Positions 1 through 8,446 of a stretch of 33,888 nucleotides of DNA are shown here, piece after piece. This stretch comes from Cytophagales bacterium (GTDB lineage Bacteria > Bacteroidota > Bacteroidia > Cytophagales > Cyclobacteriaceae), in NCBI GenBank assembly GCA_020403045.1, contig JADBYK010000051.1, positions 1 to 33,888 of the forward strand, in the 5' to 3' direction. The notes below the pieces were generated by a model. That model was given only the letters and a program-made list of their open reading frames with translations, ran no database searches and was not told the DNA's origin. The first letter of the stretch is position 1. Every line of letters begins with the position of its first letter. Made by a program: the position numbers and the translations under genes.

Positions 1-33
1 GGTCAGAGTCAGACATTTATCGTCTGACCTGAC
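1..33. repeat. Imperfect hairpin at the window edge
   Basis: The arms GTCAGAC (8-14) and GTCTGAC (22-28) surround the 7-nt loop ATTTATC. The pairing extends outward to about 2 and 33 with one bulged base. Its right arm overlaps the TGAC that begins the mini-element at 30. It has no T-run, so it does not look like a simple terminator. It is cut by the window edge, so its full extent is unknown. Confidence 0.5.
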
Positions 34-93
34 AATGAAAATCACCAACTTGGTTTTCTTACTTGGGGCTAAATCGTTGATTTTCATTCGTCA
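30..93. mobile_element. 64-bp mini-element with terminal inverted repeats, probable IS deletion remnant
   Basis: The left end reads TGACAATGAAAATCACCAA and the right end, reverse-complemented, reads TGACGAATGAAAATCAA, so the termini are inverted repeats differing by one inserted G. The first 28 bp (30-57) match exactly, in reverse complement, the sequence just upstream of the transposase gene at 33683-33710. The simplest reading is that both ends of the same IS have come together with the transposase deleted, giving a MITE-like remnant. That 58-93 is the missing right end of this IS is inference, because the copy at 32432-33710 lacks that end. Confidence 0.6.
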
Positions 94-131
94 ATTATGC
101 AATGCTGACAGTACCGTCAGCATTGCATAAT
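94..131. repeat. Long palindrome, copy A
   Basis: Two 16-nt arms (ATTATGCAATGCTGAC and its complement) flank a 6-nt centre AGTACC. In reverse complement this copy, plus the bases up to about 142, is identical over about 48 nt to the palindrome at 32380-32431. Here the outer part of one arm (CTGGGTT) is missing and the end of the mini-element at 93 takes its place. It lies between the mini-element and the end of the Nramp-like gene. It could form a strong cruciform or RNA hairpin, but has no obvious T-run. Confidence 0.75.
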
Positions 132-217
132 CTGGGTTTATTATTCTGGAAGCAGTTTGGGTGTTGGTTTCGATGGTGAGCTTAGTCTCCATCCTAAGAA
201 AGCCTCCGATCAAGTAG

Positions 218-1477
218 CTATTTCCTCCATAGAAGAAAGCCCACATAGCCTGTCGTTAACACAGAAACACCCGCTACAAAATGAAAGTGATTGGATGTTA
301 ATTCAAGGGCAGTGACGACTGCTTTATCTACGTTGTTTAATCCAATGAGTAAAACGCTTCCCAGTATCAACAATAAAATAATATTATACCAACTGGCATG
401 TCCAGCATTTTGTGGCATTAATTTTCTGTCATTAACAATTAAGATTAAGAATCCGGTGATCAAGGGAAGGATCAATCCATTCAACGCTTGAACAGTAAGA
501 ATCACCGGAATGGGTTTTACTCCGCTAATGCCAAAAATAAATCCAATCAGTAACACTGCTCCCCAAACCAGACGCACTGTATTTTTCTTTTCGGCACCAA
601 ACACAGATGTTGCGATGACGGAAGCTGCATAGGGCGAAGTGATCGCTGAAGAAAATCCCGCTGCGAATAGCCCAATGCCTAATGCATAGACACCAATCAT
701 TCCAATCTTCTGTTGAAACTCACTCGCCAATTCTGAAAAAGATGAAAAGTTTCCAACCAAGCTTCCTGCCATCAAAATCCAGACTGTTATCAATCCGCCA
801 ATCAAAACAGAAATGGTCAATCCAATTCGCATCAATGGAATGGTTTGACCTTTACTAATACCCGAGCCAAGAAATAAATTATAAGGAACAATGGTAGTAC
901 CAACTAATCCAAGGGTAAGCAATGCCGATCCTTCGGGAATGGATGGGACAATACTGAAAAAAATAAATTCGGAAAAAGTAAAATTTCCATTTAACGCAAG
1001 CAGTAGAAATGCAACACCCATCATGCTCACTAAAACGGTCATGATCGTAGAAATCCATTTTCCCTGACCGCTCCAAAGCACCCAAGCTGCCACCAATGCC
1101 AATAGAATGGTATAAACTTTTCCGTTGCCTTCGAATAGCAAAAGCAATCCTGCTGTTCCCCCTAAAATATTTCCAGCTTCATAGGCGGCACAACCCAGCA
1201 CCACAGAACCGCCCACTAGCCACTTGATCCAAAATCCCTTTTGTTCTCCAAATTTTTTCTCAATAGCGCTTCCTAATGACAAACCCGTTGCGATGGTAAT
1301 TCGTGCCGATACTTCTTGCAAAACTATGCATGCGAAGGTGGCAAATACCACGGCCCATAAAAGTTGCAATTGAAATTGTGATCCTGCCGAAACGGCTGTA
1401 GTAACTGTACCCGGCCCAATGAACGCTGCCGAAATAACTGACCAAAGAATAACGCTGGAAATTTTAGAGCGGGTCAT
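218..1477 (-). CDS. Nramp-family divalent metal transporter homologue with altered motifs
   Basis: This 419-residue protein is almost wholly hydrophobic, with about 11 membrane segments, and aligns by eye with Nramp (MntH) proton-coupled metal symporters of the inner membrane. The two metal-binding motifs are changed. The helix-1 motif DPGN reads GPGT (GPGTVTTAVSAGSQF), so the usual Asp and Asn are gone. The helix-6 motif MPHNLYLHS reads VPYNLFLGS, so the metal-binding Met and nearby His are gone. The fold assignment is fairly sure, but Mn2+ or Fe2+ as substrate is doubtful. It may belong to a divergent Nramp-related clade moving another ion. The start ATG is followed by positively charged MTRSK, as expected for a cytoplasmic N-terminus. 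No clear promoter or ribosome site is seen, and it is separated by 51 bp from the upstream gene on the same strand. Confidence 0.8.
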   Translation of the reverse strand: MTRSKISSVILWSVISAAFIGPGTVTTAVSAGSQFQLQLLWAVVFATFACIVLQEVSARITIATGLSLGSAIEKKFGEQKGFWIKWLVGGSVVLGCAAYEAGNILGGTAGLLLLFEGNGKVYTILLALVAAWVLWSGQGKWISTIMTVLVSMMGVAFLLLALNGNFTFSEFIFFSIVPSIPEGSALLTLGLVGTTIVPYNLFLGSGISKGQTIPLMRIGLTISVLIGGLITVWILMAGSLVGNFSSFSELASEFQQKIGMIGVYALGIGLFAAGFSSAITSPYAASVIATSVFGAEKKNTVRLVWGAVLLIGFIFGISGVKPIPVILTVQALNGLILPLITGFLILIVNDRKLMPQNAGHASWYNIILLLILGSVLLIGLNNVDKAVVTALELTSNHFHFVAGVSVLTTGYVGFLLWRK

Positions 1478-1528
1478 CGGTGCAGCAATGCTATAAAAAA
1501 ATAGTTCCTCAATATGAAAATCGAAGCA

Positions 1529-3991
1529 TCAATCATCCTCCTCGATTTCACTCACTTTAAAAAAAGCTGCATGCCTTGGGGCAGGGCATTTCGTTGCTGG
1601 TCCTTTAATCGCATACCAAAGCACCTCATTGAAGGCATCATCCGGAATGCTGTCTTCTTTTCTAAAATCAAAAGATTCGCTCTTTCGTTGCCATTCATTC
1701 ATTGCGGTATTGCGCTCAGACAGATCAATTTCGGGAGCAACAGACTTAAAAGTTGAACTATTGGGTGTGTCGGAAAAACTCCTCCACAACGTTTCGGCTG
1801 CTGCATCATATTGACTCATGGATGGTAGTCCTAAAATTTGCTCAATCGTTCGAAGCACTGACGCTGTTGAATACATCGTGTGATCTACAAACTGACGCTT
1901 GACAAATCCGCCAGCCACATACAATGTACTTCGATGTGCATCCACATGATCAGGGCCATTTTGCGCATCATCCTCTACGATAAATACTGCACTCTCATTC
2001 CAGATTTTACTTTTGCTCAAGTGCTCTACAAATAGGCCTACCGCATAATCGTTATCGGCTACATGCGCTTTAGGTGTAGGTTTGCCGAGTCGGAGACCTT
2101 CGGTATGATCGTTGATGATTCGAAGTGTGTTGAGTTGTGGCACTTGATTGATCGCCAAAAGAGAATCAAAATCCTTCTTCCATTGATAGTAACGAACTGT
2201 GTCCCTGACTGATTCATCCCAACCGGTATACTTCGCACAAACATGTCCAATCAACGAAGGAATGTTGGCCTTTCCTCCATCTGCAAACTCGCCATACGTG
2301 CGATAACTGACGCCTTGCCGCTTGCACATATCCCACAAGTAACCATTCTTGTTATTAGCTATTGCCCGATTGCCTTCCGCATCATAAGACCCGCCTCTAC
2401 CTCCATAACTTGCTACCCAGGTTTTTTCCAGGTAGTCTGTGGCATACGCCCCAAGACTCCAATTGTGTCCGTCCGCACTCACTTCCCCATTGACATAAAA
2501 ATTATCAAACAAAACAAATTGCTTTGCTAATGCATGTTGATTGGGTGTGACTTTTTTGCCAAACAAAACTAAAGAAGAGTCTCCATTTCCCTCGGGCACA
2601 TCACCGAGCACCTGATCATAGGTTCGGTTTTCTTTAATCACATAAAATACATACTTAATCGGTGACTTATCCCCGCGTTTCATAGGTATGGGATTCCCTA
2701 CCATTCCTTTTGATTCGGTCTCGGATTCTTTGTTATAAGGTGTGTTGGCGTAAACAGCTTGAGAATAAACAGCCAAACTCTTTTCATCCGGAATAGGAAT
2801 CATGCTTAACGTACCCTTGAACAATCCTCCGATGTATTGTACTTCCACAGGTTTTTGAGTATCTCCTTTTTGGTAAGCAACCTCTTGCTTTTTCTTCACC
2901 GGGCTGGGTCCATTGGGATTGGCGAAGGAAGATGCACCTTTTCCATTGGCAACTAAAATCTGATTGCCAATCGTTCGGACGCAAGTCGGATACCAACCAA
3001 CCGGAATAAATCCTCTGCTCTGCGAGTTGCCCGGTTTTGAAAAATCAAAAACCACCAAACAGTTGTTGTCAGCGTTGGCGATATAAAGAATCTTCTCATC
3101 TTCGCTTAATGCAACACTATTGGTGGTGGAGCCGCTAGGTGCGTTGGGATAAAGTGCTGCATTTAAGACTTCTACAACTTTATTCTTTTTTATGTCAATG
3201 ACAGAAACAGAATTGTCGTTGGCATTGGCCACCAATAGATAGGTTCCCTTCTTAGTCAGGACCATATCATTGGGATTATCTCCAACGGGTATCTCTGTAG
3301 TGATGGTAAGTTGTTGTGTATTAATAACAATAACCTTATCGCAACCCCAGCATGAAATGTATAGCAATTTTTTGTCAGGTGATAAGATACTGGTATACGC
3401 TTCTCCATTTAGTGCAATACGTTTGATCGTACCCTTGGTCTTCGTATCGACTACGTACAATGAATTATTTTCCTTGGTCACCACATACAGCCGATTTGCT
3501 TTATCATCTAATGCCAGGCCCGCAACCGATATTTTTTCAGGCCAGGGTTTACCAATGACGATGGTATCTTTAATCAAAAGTTTTTGCGCCTTGATCTCAT
3601 AACGAACAATCCAATTGTCATTTCCCCCTGATGCATATAATGTTTTTGAATCATCACTATAAACAAGACCAAGCCAAGCCTTCCCAATTTCTTTGGTGTC
3701 GAGTACTTGACGTGCTTTTGCATCAATTAGCTGAATGGATTGCGTACTCTGGCCATTGTTCGTTACGGCAACGTATTTTTTATTAGGCACCACTGCGATA
3801 TGGAGTGGTAAATCGCCCAGCGGCAAACTTGCTCCGGCAGGGCTTAAGCTCCAGCCATTCGGGAGCGTGATTCTTTTGGATTGCAGTTCAGATGCTGTTT
3901 GAGCAAAAAGTAAAGCAGGGCTGAGACAGAAAAGCAAAATTAGTTTTCTCGTAGAAAAGATTGACCAGATAAAGTTACCCTTTCTTTTCAT
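1529..3991 (-). CDS. Exported YncE-type beta-propeller fused to an alkaline-phosphatase-like phosphoesterase
   Basis: The N-terminus has a signal peptide (MKRKGN, then a hydrophobic run ending LLFAQ), so the protein is exported to the periplasm or surface. Residues of roughly 40-370 carry YVTN/SMP-30-like repeats (PNKKYVAVTNNGQ, DNSVSVIDIKKNKV, NADNNCLVVFD) typical of a seven-bladed propeller. From about 440 to the end the sequence matches the phosphoesterase family of phospholipase C and acid phosphatases, with VIKENRTYDQVLGD at its start, DNFYVNGEVSADGH and VEDDAQNGPDHVDAHRS. Such fusions are common in Bacteroidota; the substrate is unknown. The frame opens 11 codons earlier (4024), but the ATG at 3989-3991 is preferred because GAGGTAATT lies just upstream and the signal peptide then starts normally. 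It follows lpdA by 46 bp on the same strand and may be co-transcribed. Confidence 0.85.
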   Translation of the reverse strand: MKRKGNFIWSIFSTRKLILLFCLSPALLFAQTASELQSKRITLPNGWSLSPAGASLPLGDLPLHIAVVPNKKYVAVTNNGQSTQSIQLIDAKARQVLDTKEIGKAWLGLVYSDDSKTLYASGGNDNWIVRYEIKAQKLLIKDTIVIGKPWPEKISVAGLALDDKANRLYVVTKENNSLYVVDTKTKGTIKRIALNGEAYTSILSPDKKLLYISCWGCDKVIVINTQQLTITTEIPVGDNPNDMVLTKKGTYLLVANANDNSVSVIDIKKNKVVEVLNAALYPNAPSGSTTNSVALSEDEKILYIANADNNCLVVFDFSKPGNSQSRGFIPVGWYPTCVRTIGNQILVANGKGASSFANPNGPSPVKKKQEVAYQKGDTQKPVEVQYIGGLFKGTLSMIPIPDEKSLAVYSQAVYANTPYNKESETESKGMVGNPIPMKRGDKSPIKYVFYVIKENRTYDQVLGDVPEGNGDSSLVLFGKKVTPNQHALAKQFVLFDNFYVNGEVSADGHNWSLGAYATDYLEKTWVASYGGRGGSYDAEGNRAIANNKNGYLWDMCKRQGVSYRTYGEFADGGKANIPSLIGHVCAKYTGWDESVRDTVRYYQWKKDFDSLLAINQVPQLNTLRIINDHTEGLRLGKPTPKAHVADNDYAVGLFVEHLSKSKIWNESAVFIVEDDAQNGPDHVDAHRSTLYVAGGFVKRQFVDHTMYSTASVLRTIEQILGLPSMSQYDAAAETLWRSFSDTPNSSTFKSVAPEIDLSERNTAMNEWQRKSESFDFRKEDSIPDDAFNEVLWYAIKGPATKCPAPRHAAFFKVSEIEEDD

Positions 3992-4037
3992 TCTTTGAAT
4001 TACCTCAAGGTTATGATTTACCAAACTGCATTGGCTT

Positions 4038-5438
4038 CTACAAATGGATCGGCCTATTAGCGGTGGCCGCTAAACAAGCTTCTTTCACAGCCTCCATGTA
4101 GGTAGGATGTGCATGGCTCATCCGTGAAACGTCTTCGGCAGATGCTCTATACTCCATAGCGACTACACCAGCCGCAATCATATCGGCTGCTCTGGCTCCA
4201 ATGATGTGTATCCCTAAAATCTCGTCCGTTGTTTTATCAGCTAACACTTTCACCAGTCCATCTAAATCCATAGAAGCTCTGGCGCGACCCAGCGCCTTAT
4301 ACGGGAAGCTTCCCGTTTTATATGCCCGACCTTGTTCTTTCAATTGCTCTTCAGTATAGCCCACACTGGCAACCTCTGGCCATGTATAAACAACTCCCGG
4401 AATCAACAAATAATTAATATGTGGTTTTTGCCCGGCAATTTGTTCGGCAACCATTACGCCCTCCTCCTCTGCTTTATGAGCCAGCATCGCACCACGCACT
4501 ACATCGCCAATGGCATAAATATTATCCACTTTTGTTTTGAGGTGATCATCAACCGCCACTTTACCTTTGTCTAATTCAATTCCAACTTTATCAAGACCTA
4601 GCCCATCTGTGTACGGTCTCCTTCCTACACACACTAAACAATAATCTCCTTTTAGTTCGATGGCAGCACCGCCAGCCTTGGGCTCAGCTTTCAATACTAC
4701 TTCCCTGCCTTTATTTTCTACGGCTGTCACTTTATGACCGAGATAAAATTCGATGCCCATTTTCTTGGTCGCTTTCTGTAGCTCTTTGCCCATCGTGCTA
4801 TCCATGGTCGGAACCAAACTATCTAGGTACTCGACCACAGATACCTTTGATCCTATGCGAGCATACACAGAACCAAGCTCCATCCCAATCACTCCTCCAC
4901 CAATAATAATCAAGTGCTTTGGAATTTCTTGAAGTTCTAATGCTTCTGTACTAGAGATAATTCTTTTCTTATCAAATGGAGCAAATGGAAGTGCCGTTGG
5001 TTTTGAACCGGTTGCAATTATTATTTTCTCTGCGGTAAGGATTGCTTCTTTCCCATCTGCTGAAGTTACTTTAATCGTATTCTTATCTACGAAAGATCCA
5101 ACACCCGTATGTACTTCAATTTTATTTTTTTTCATTAAAAATGCAATGCCCTCCACATTCGCCTTCACTACACCCGCTTTGCGCATGATCATCTGTTTGA
5201 TATTTACTTTCGGCTCAGATATATCAATACCGTGCTCTTTAAAAGTATGAGCTGCGTTGTGAAAATGCTCAGATGAATCAAGCAATGCCTTGGAAGGAAT
5301 ACATCCGACATTCAAACATGTTCCTCCAAGAGTATTGTATTTTTCGATGATCGCTGTTTTCATTCCAAGTTGAGCACAACGGATAGCAGCAACGTATCCA
5401 CCTGGGCCTGAACCAATAATAATGACGTTGTATTGCAT
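4038..5438 (-). CDS. lpdA: Dihydrolipoyl dehydrogenase (E3)
   Basis: This flavoprotein reoxidises the dihydrolipoyl groups of 2-oxoacid dehydrogenase complexes, passing electrons through FAD to NAD+. At 466 residues it has the normal family length. The FAD-binding GSGPGGYVAA lies at 9-18 and the redox disulfide motif GGTCLNVGC has cysteines at 41 and 46. The NAD-binding motif IIGGGVIGMELG is near the middle, and the catalytic His-Glu pair HAHPTYME gives H444 and E449. It is the third enzyme gene of the sucA-sucB-lpdA set, but two unrelated genes lie between it and sucB. Its start is only 3 nt after the stop of the TOPRIM-like gene, so it is probably read from the same transcript. No strong ribosome site is visible, as is usual for Bacteroidota. 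Confidence 0.97.
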   Translation of the reverse strand: MQYNVIIIGSGPGGYVAAIRCAQLGMKTAIIEKYNTLGGTCLNVGCIPSKALLDSSEHFHNAAHTFKEHGIDISEPKVNIKQMIMRKAGVVKANVEGIAFLMKKNKIEVHTGVGSFVDKNTIKVTSADGKEAILTAEKIIIATGSKPTALPFAPFDKKRIISSTEALELQEIPKHLIIIGGGVIGMELGSVYARIGSKVSVVEYLDSLVPTMDSTMGKELQKATKKMGIEFYLGHKVTAVENKGREVVLKAEPKAGGAAIELKGDYCLVCVGRRPYTDGLGLDKVGIELDKGKVAVDDHLKTKVDNIYAIGDVVRGAMLAHKAEEEGVMVAEQIAGQKPHINYLLIPGVVYTWPEVASVGYTEEQLKEQGRAYKTGSFPYKALGRARASMDLDGLVKVLADKTTDEILGIHIIGARAADMIAAGVVAMEYRASAEDVSRMSHAHPTYMEAVKEACLAATANRPIHL

Positions 5439-5441
5439 AAA

Positions 5442-5927
5442 TTACTTTTTTAATAATTCCTTTAATTTGACAATTGCCTTATGATCCGAAATATCTGAGA
5501 TGAATTCAATAAATTTAGATCTCTTTTTTGAATTCTTTTGAAGCATCAGAATTTCATGAAGTTTACTTGCATCCATTGAAAGTCCGTATTTGGCATTACT
5601 TAAATCAATCCCTCTTTCATGGGCTAATTTTATTGCCCATGCCTCCAAATTTGGGCGCATAACAACAAGTATGTTATTTGCTTTTGAATCTTTAGAAGAT
5701 ATCAGATAGCTATCCTTGTGAATTGGAGGTAATGTCATCAAGTATTTCAAATAGTCGTCCTGAGCCGCTCCTGGGTCTTCATCAACCACTCCAATTGAGT
5801 CGGCTACTTTACGTAATTTTCTACTAACATTGCTTCTACCAAACGAATGCCCTCCGCTTAGCTGCTTTGAACTAAATCCAAAGAACCTTAATAGCGCTTC
5901 ATCCGCATAACATTCAAAAAATGTCAT
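5442..5927 (-). CDS. Small TOPRIM/RloB-like protein, partner of the upstream AAA ATPase
   Basis: This 161-residue protein cannot be named confidently. Its N-terminus FFECYADEALLRFFGF (E5, D9, E10) has the shape of the first TOPRIM strand with its catalytic Glu. VVDEDPG gives an acidic triad at D49-E50-D51, like the DxD motif. LVVMRPNLEAWAIKLA (P92, E95, W97) recalls the Pro-x-x-Glu-x-Trp motif of RloB and DUF4276-like proteins. The C-terminus is lysine-rich (KKRSK and KLKELLKK). It overlaps the ATPase gene by 4 nt (ATGA), a sign of translational coupling and joint function. By family logic it could be a metal-dependent nuclease gated by the ATPase, as in OLD, RloAB or PARIS-type systems, but it is much shorter than those effectors. 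The region looks AT-richer than its neighbours by eye. ORF reality 0.9; function is inference. Confidence 0.7.
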   Translation of the reverse strand: MTFFECYADEALLRFFGFSSKQLSGGHSFGRSNVSRKLRKVADSIGVVDEDPGAAQDDYLKYLMTLPPIHKDSYLISSKDSKANNILVVMRPNLEAWAIKLAHERGIDLSNAKYGLSMDASKLHEILMLQKNSKKRSKFIEFISDISDHKAIVKLKELLKK

Positions 5928-6883
5928 GCCTGTAATAACTTATCAAAATTCAGAAACACATCACTACCCAAGTTTAATATCTCTTCTACCCCCTTCTCAG
6001 AAAGAACTGATACAATAGTTTCATATCGTTCATTCATTTGAACAATGTTCACGCTTATGTCTTCGATAGATGTTTTCTCAATCAAAGACATGAGAAAATA
6101 AGGATTATGAGTCGTCAGGAAATATTGCTTACCTTTATCCAATGCTATCCGCTCAGCAAGGTATTTAGTATAATACGGAAAAACATTAGATTCAGGCTCT
6201 TCTAAAACGAGAGTTGTCCCTCCTTTATTTGATTCTATAGCAGATAAGTAGAAGACGATTCTCTGCAAAGTGTCTGAAATAACCTGATACGGATACGTTG
6301 TAAGGATATTATCAACTTCTTTGGATATTTCAATCTCTGAAGTGGCCTGTCTCAAGGTTAGTTTGAATCCTCTTTCCTGAATAAAGTCGCTTACGATTGT
6401 GCGCAAAGTCTTGTTAGATTGAAGAAGCGAAAAAAGATTATTGCCGTCAGGTGGAAATAAAAAATCAAAGCGTTTATTCGAAAACGTGTTTGTGGATTTG
6501 AAAAAATACGGATGAATAAGAAAGTCAAAATCAGACTCACTCTGAAGCAGTTTTCCAATAGTGGTCAATCTGATTTGTGAATTATTAGAGTAATTAAAGA
6601 CTATTTGACTTCCCGTGATATCATAGATAATTTCGCAAGTATTAGAGTCAGCGAGTAATTTAATTGGGCTTGATGGATCATTGTCAAAAAATAGATTGCT
6701 CATGTCACCAAGTCTTACCAGTTGATTAATCTCAGGATTAATTGGCAAAGCAAATATGGAAAGTGCCTCAAGTAAATTGGACTTACCGGAGTTTGGCTCG
6801 CCTATAAAAAGATTCACCCTCTTACAATCTAAATGTAAGCCTTTAATGGATTTGAAATTTTGAATAGAAAGTTTCTTTATCAT
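5924..6883 (-). CDS. OLD-type AAA ATPase (AAA_21/AAA_15 class)
   Basis: This is an SMC/ABC-like ATPase of about 319 residues. It opens with the family signature IKKLSIQNFKSIKGL. Walker A is GEPNSGKSNLLEAL, a degenerate signature helix reads SDTLQRIVFYLSAIES about 170 residues later, Walker B is LVLEEPESNVFP, and the switch His is in FLTTHNPYF. This order matches OLD-family and RloA-like ATPases of bacterial defence and DNA repair. It lacks the C-terminal TOPRIM domain of full OLD proteins; a TOPRIM-like protein is encoded next to it instead, overlapping by 4 nt. The frame also permits a GTG start at 6901, inside sucB, but the ATG at 6881-6883 fits the family N-terminus and leaves 10 nt after the sucB stop. 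It sits inside the 2-oxoglutarate dehydrogenase operon, suggesting later insertion. Confidence 0.85.
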   Translation of the reverse strand: MIKKLSIQNFKSIKGLHLDCKRVNLFIGEPNSGKSNLLEALSIFALPINPEINQLVRLGDMSNLFFDNDPSSPIKLLADSNTCEIIYDITGSQIVFNYSNNSQIRLTTIGKLLQSESDFDFLIHPYFFKSTNTFSNKRFDFLFPPDGNNLFSLLQSNKTLRTIVSDFIQERGFKLTLRQATSEIEISKEVDNILTTYPYQVISDTLQRIVFYLSAIESNKGGTTLVLEEPESNVFPYYTKYLAERIALDKGKQYFLTTHNPYFLMSLIEKTSIEDISVNIVQMNERYETIVSVLSEKGVEEILNLGSDVFLNFDKLLQA

Positions 6884-6893
6884 AAGTGATAAC

Positions 6894-8417
6894 TTAAACA
6901 CCCAGTATTAATCTTCCTGGATCTTCCACCATTTCTTTTACTCTCACCAAGAAACTCACCGACTCACGACCATCTACAATGCGGTGATCGTAAGAAAGCG
7001 CTAAATACATGATGGGCCTGATTACGACTTCTCCTTTAAGAGCTATTGGTCTTTCTACAATGTTGTGCATGCCCAATATCGCTGATTGGGGCGCATTAAT
7101 GATAGGCGTTGAAAGCATTGAACCAAAAACTCCTCCATTGGTAATGGTGAAGGTGCCGCCCGTCATTTCTTCAATCGAAAGTTTTCCGTCTCTACCTCTG
7201 GCAGCCAATCTTGCAATTTCAGCTTCTACCTGATTCATGCTCAATGATTCTGCATTTCGAATGACTGGAACGACTAATCCACGGGGAGTTGATACCGCTA
7301 CGGAGATATCGCAATAATCATGATAGACAATTTCGTCTTTATCAATGGACGCATTCACGGCAGGGAATTCCTTCAATGCTGCACAAACCGCTTTTGTGAA
7401 AAATGACATGAAGCCAAGACCCACGCCATATTTTTCCTTGAATTGTTCCTTGTACTTGGAACGTAGATCCATCACGGGTTTCATATCTACTTCATTAAAA
7501 GTAGTGAGCATGGCGGTTTCATTCTTAACAGCTACCAATCGCTTGGCGATGGTTTTGCGTAACGATGTCATTTTCTCTCTGCGCTCGCCTCGGGTTCCTC
7601 CTGACGCAATTACCGGAGGAGCCATTGCAGCAGATGGCTTGATGTCTTTGGCGGGTGCGGCTGCTTGAGCCTTCACCGCATCATCTTTGGTTATCCTGCC
7701 CCCTACTCCACTTCCGGCAACCTGGCTGGAAACAATGCCTTTTTCATCAAGAATTTTTGCAGCTGCAGGAGAGGGTGTACCAGCTGCATATGAGACGGCT
7801 GAACTCATTGCCAACTGGGATGCGGGAGCGGCAGACGAACTTGACGCAACTGTGGGAGCACCTCCTTCTGTCACTTCAATTTTGCAAATCAAGCCTCCGA
7901 TCGGAAGCGTTGTTTTCTCCTTTGCAACAATGCGTAAAATACCATTGGCCTCTGCGGGCAGTTCAAATGTTGCTTTGTCTGATTCGACCTCGGCAATCAC
8001 TTCATCTAACTTCACAAAGTCACCTTCTTTTTTTAACCAAGTTGAAATAGTCACTTCTGTAATAGATTCGCCAACAGCTGGCACTTTCATTTCCTTAATT
8101 GCTCCGGTAGCTTTCATATGTTGGGTTAAAGAATTTTCTGTTTTGGTTTCTTTAGTTGCTGGCGCAGACACCGCAGTTGCTCCACCATCTGCTATCTCAC
8201 AAATAACTGTTCCAATCGGCACGACTTCTCCTTTTGCCTTTGAAATCTTCAGTACACCTGCTTGAGGAGCTGTTAACTCAAACGTGGCTTTATCAGATTC
8301 TAATTCTGCAATCACCTCATCCATCTTCACTACATCGCCATCCTTCTTCAACCAGTTGGCGATCGTTACTTCGGTGATTGATTCGCCAACGGTGGGTACT
8401 TTTACTTGCTGAGCCAT
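6894..8417 (-). CDS. sucB: Dihydrolipoyl succinyltransferase (E2o) with two lipoyl domains
   Basis: This is the E2 core of the 2-oxoglutarate dehydrogenase complex, which moves the succinyl group from the E1 thiamine centre to CoA. There are two tandem lipoyl domains, each beginning [12 protein letters not shown] and each with ESDKATFEL, so the lipoyl-lysines are K43 and K148. An Ala/Thr-rich linker follows, then a peripheral subunit-binding domain ([13 protein letters not shown] to [10 protein letters not shown], about 215-250). The acyltransferase domain ends with SYDHRIVDG (H478, D482). At 507 residues it is about 100 longer than the common one-lipoyl E2o, explained by the extra domain. 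It lies 29 bp after sucA on the same strand. The pairing with sucA makes the 2-oxoglutarate assignment safer than other E2 types. Confidence 0.95.
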   Translation of the reverse strand: MAQQVKVPTVGESITEVTIANWLKKDGDVVKMDEVIAELESDKATFELTAPQAGVLKISKAKGEVVPIGTVICEIADGGATAVSAPATKETKTENSLTQHMKATGAIKEMKVPAVGESITEVTISTWLKKEGDFVKLDEVIAEVESDKATFELPAEANGILRIVAKEKTTLPIGGLICKIEVTEGGAPTVASSSSAAPASQLAMSSAVSYAAGTPSPAAAKILDEKGIVSSQVAGSGVGGRITKDDAVKAQAAAPAKDIKPSAAMAPPVIASGGTRGERREKMTSLRKTIAKRLVAVKNETAMLTTFNEVDMKPVMDLRSKYKEQFKEKYGVGLGFMSFFTKAVCAALKEFPAVNASIDKDEIVYHDYCDISVAVSTPRGLVVPVIRNAESLSMNQVEAEIARLAARGRDGKLSIEEMTGGTFTITNGGVFGSMLSTPIINAPQSAILGMHNIVERPIALKGEVVIRPIMYLALSYDHRIVDGRESVSFLVRVKEMVEDPGRLILGV

Positions 8418-8446
8418 ATAAAACTCTTGTTTAAAAATTAATGAAT

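Noticed and set aside
94-131. Palindrome A as an ordinary Rho-independent terminator of the Nramp-like gene
   Set aside because: There is no T-run on the needed strand, and the same sequence recurs at an IS border, so a repeat-element origin explains it better.
5442-5927. The small protein as a named known effector (RloB, AriB or PtuB)
   Set aside because: It is shorter than those proteins and only short motifs match. No HNH motif is visible, so PtuB is excluded, and the others cannot be claimed without a search.
7655-8265. Two long open frames on the plus strand opposite sucB
   Set aside because: They are antisense to the Ala-rich linker and lipoyl domains of sucB, have no recognisable domain, and the sucB frame is fully supported by motifs.
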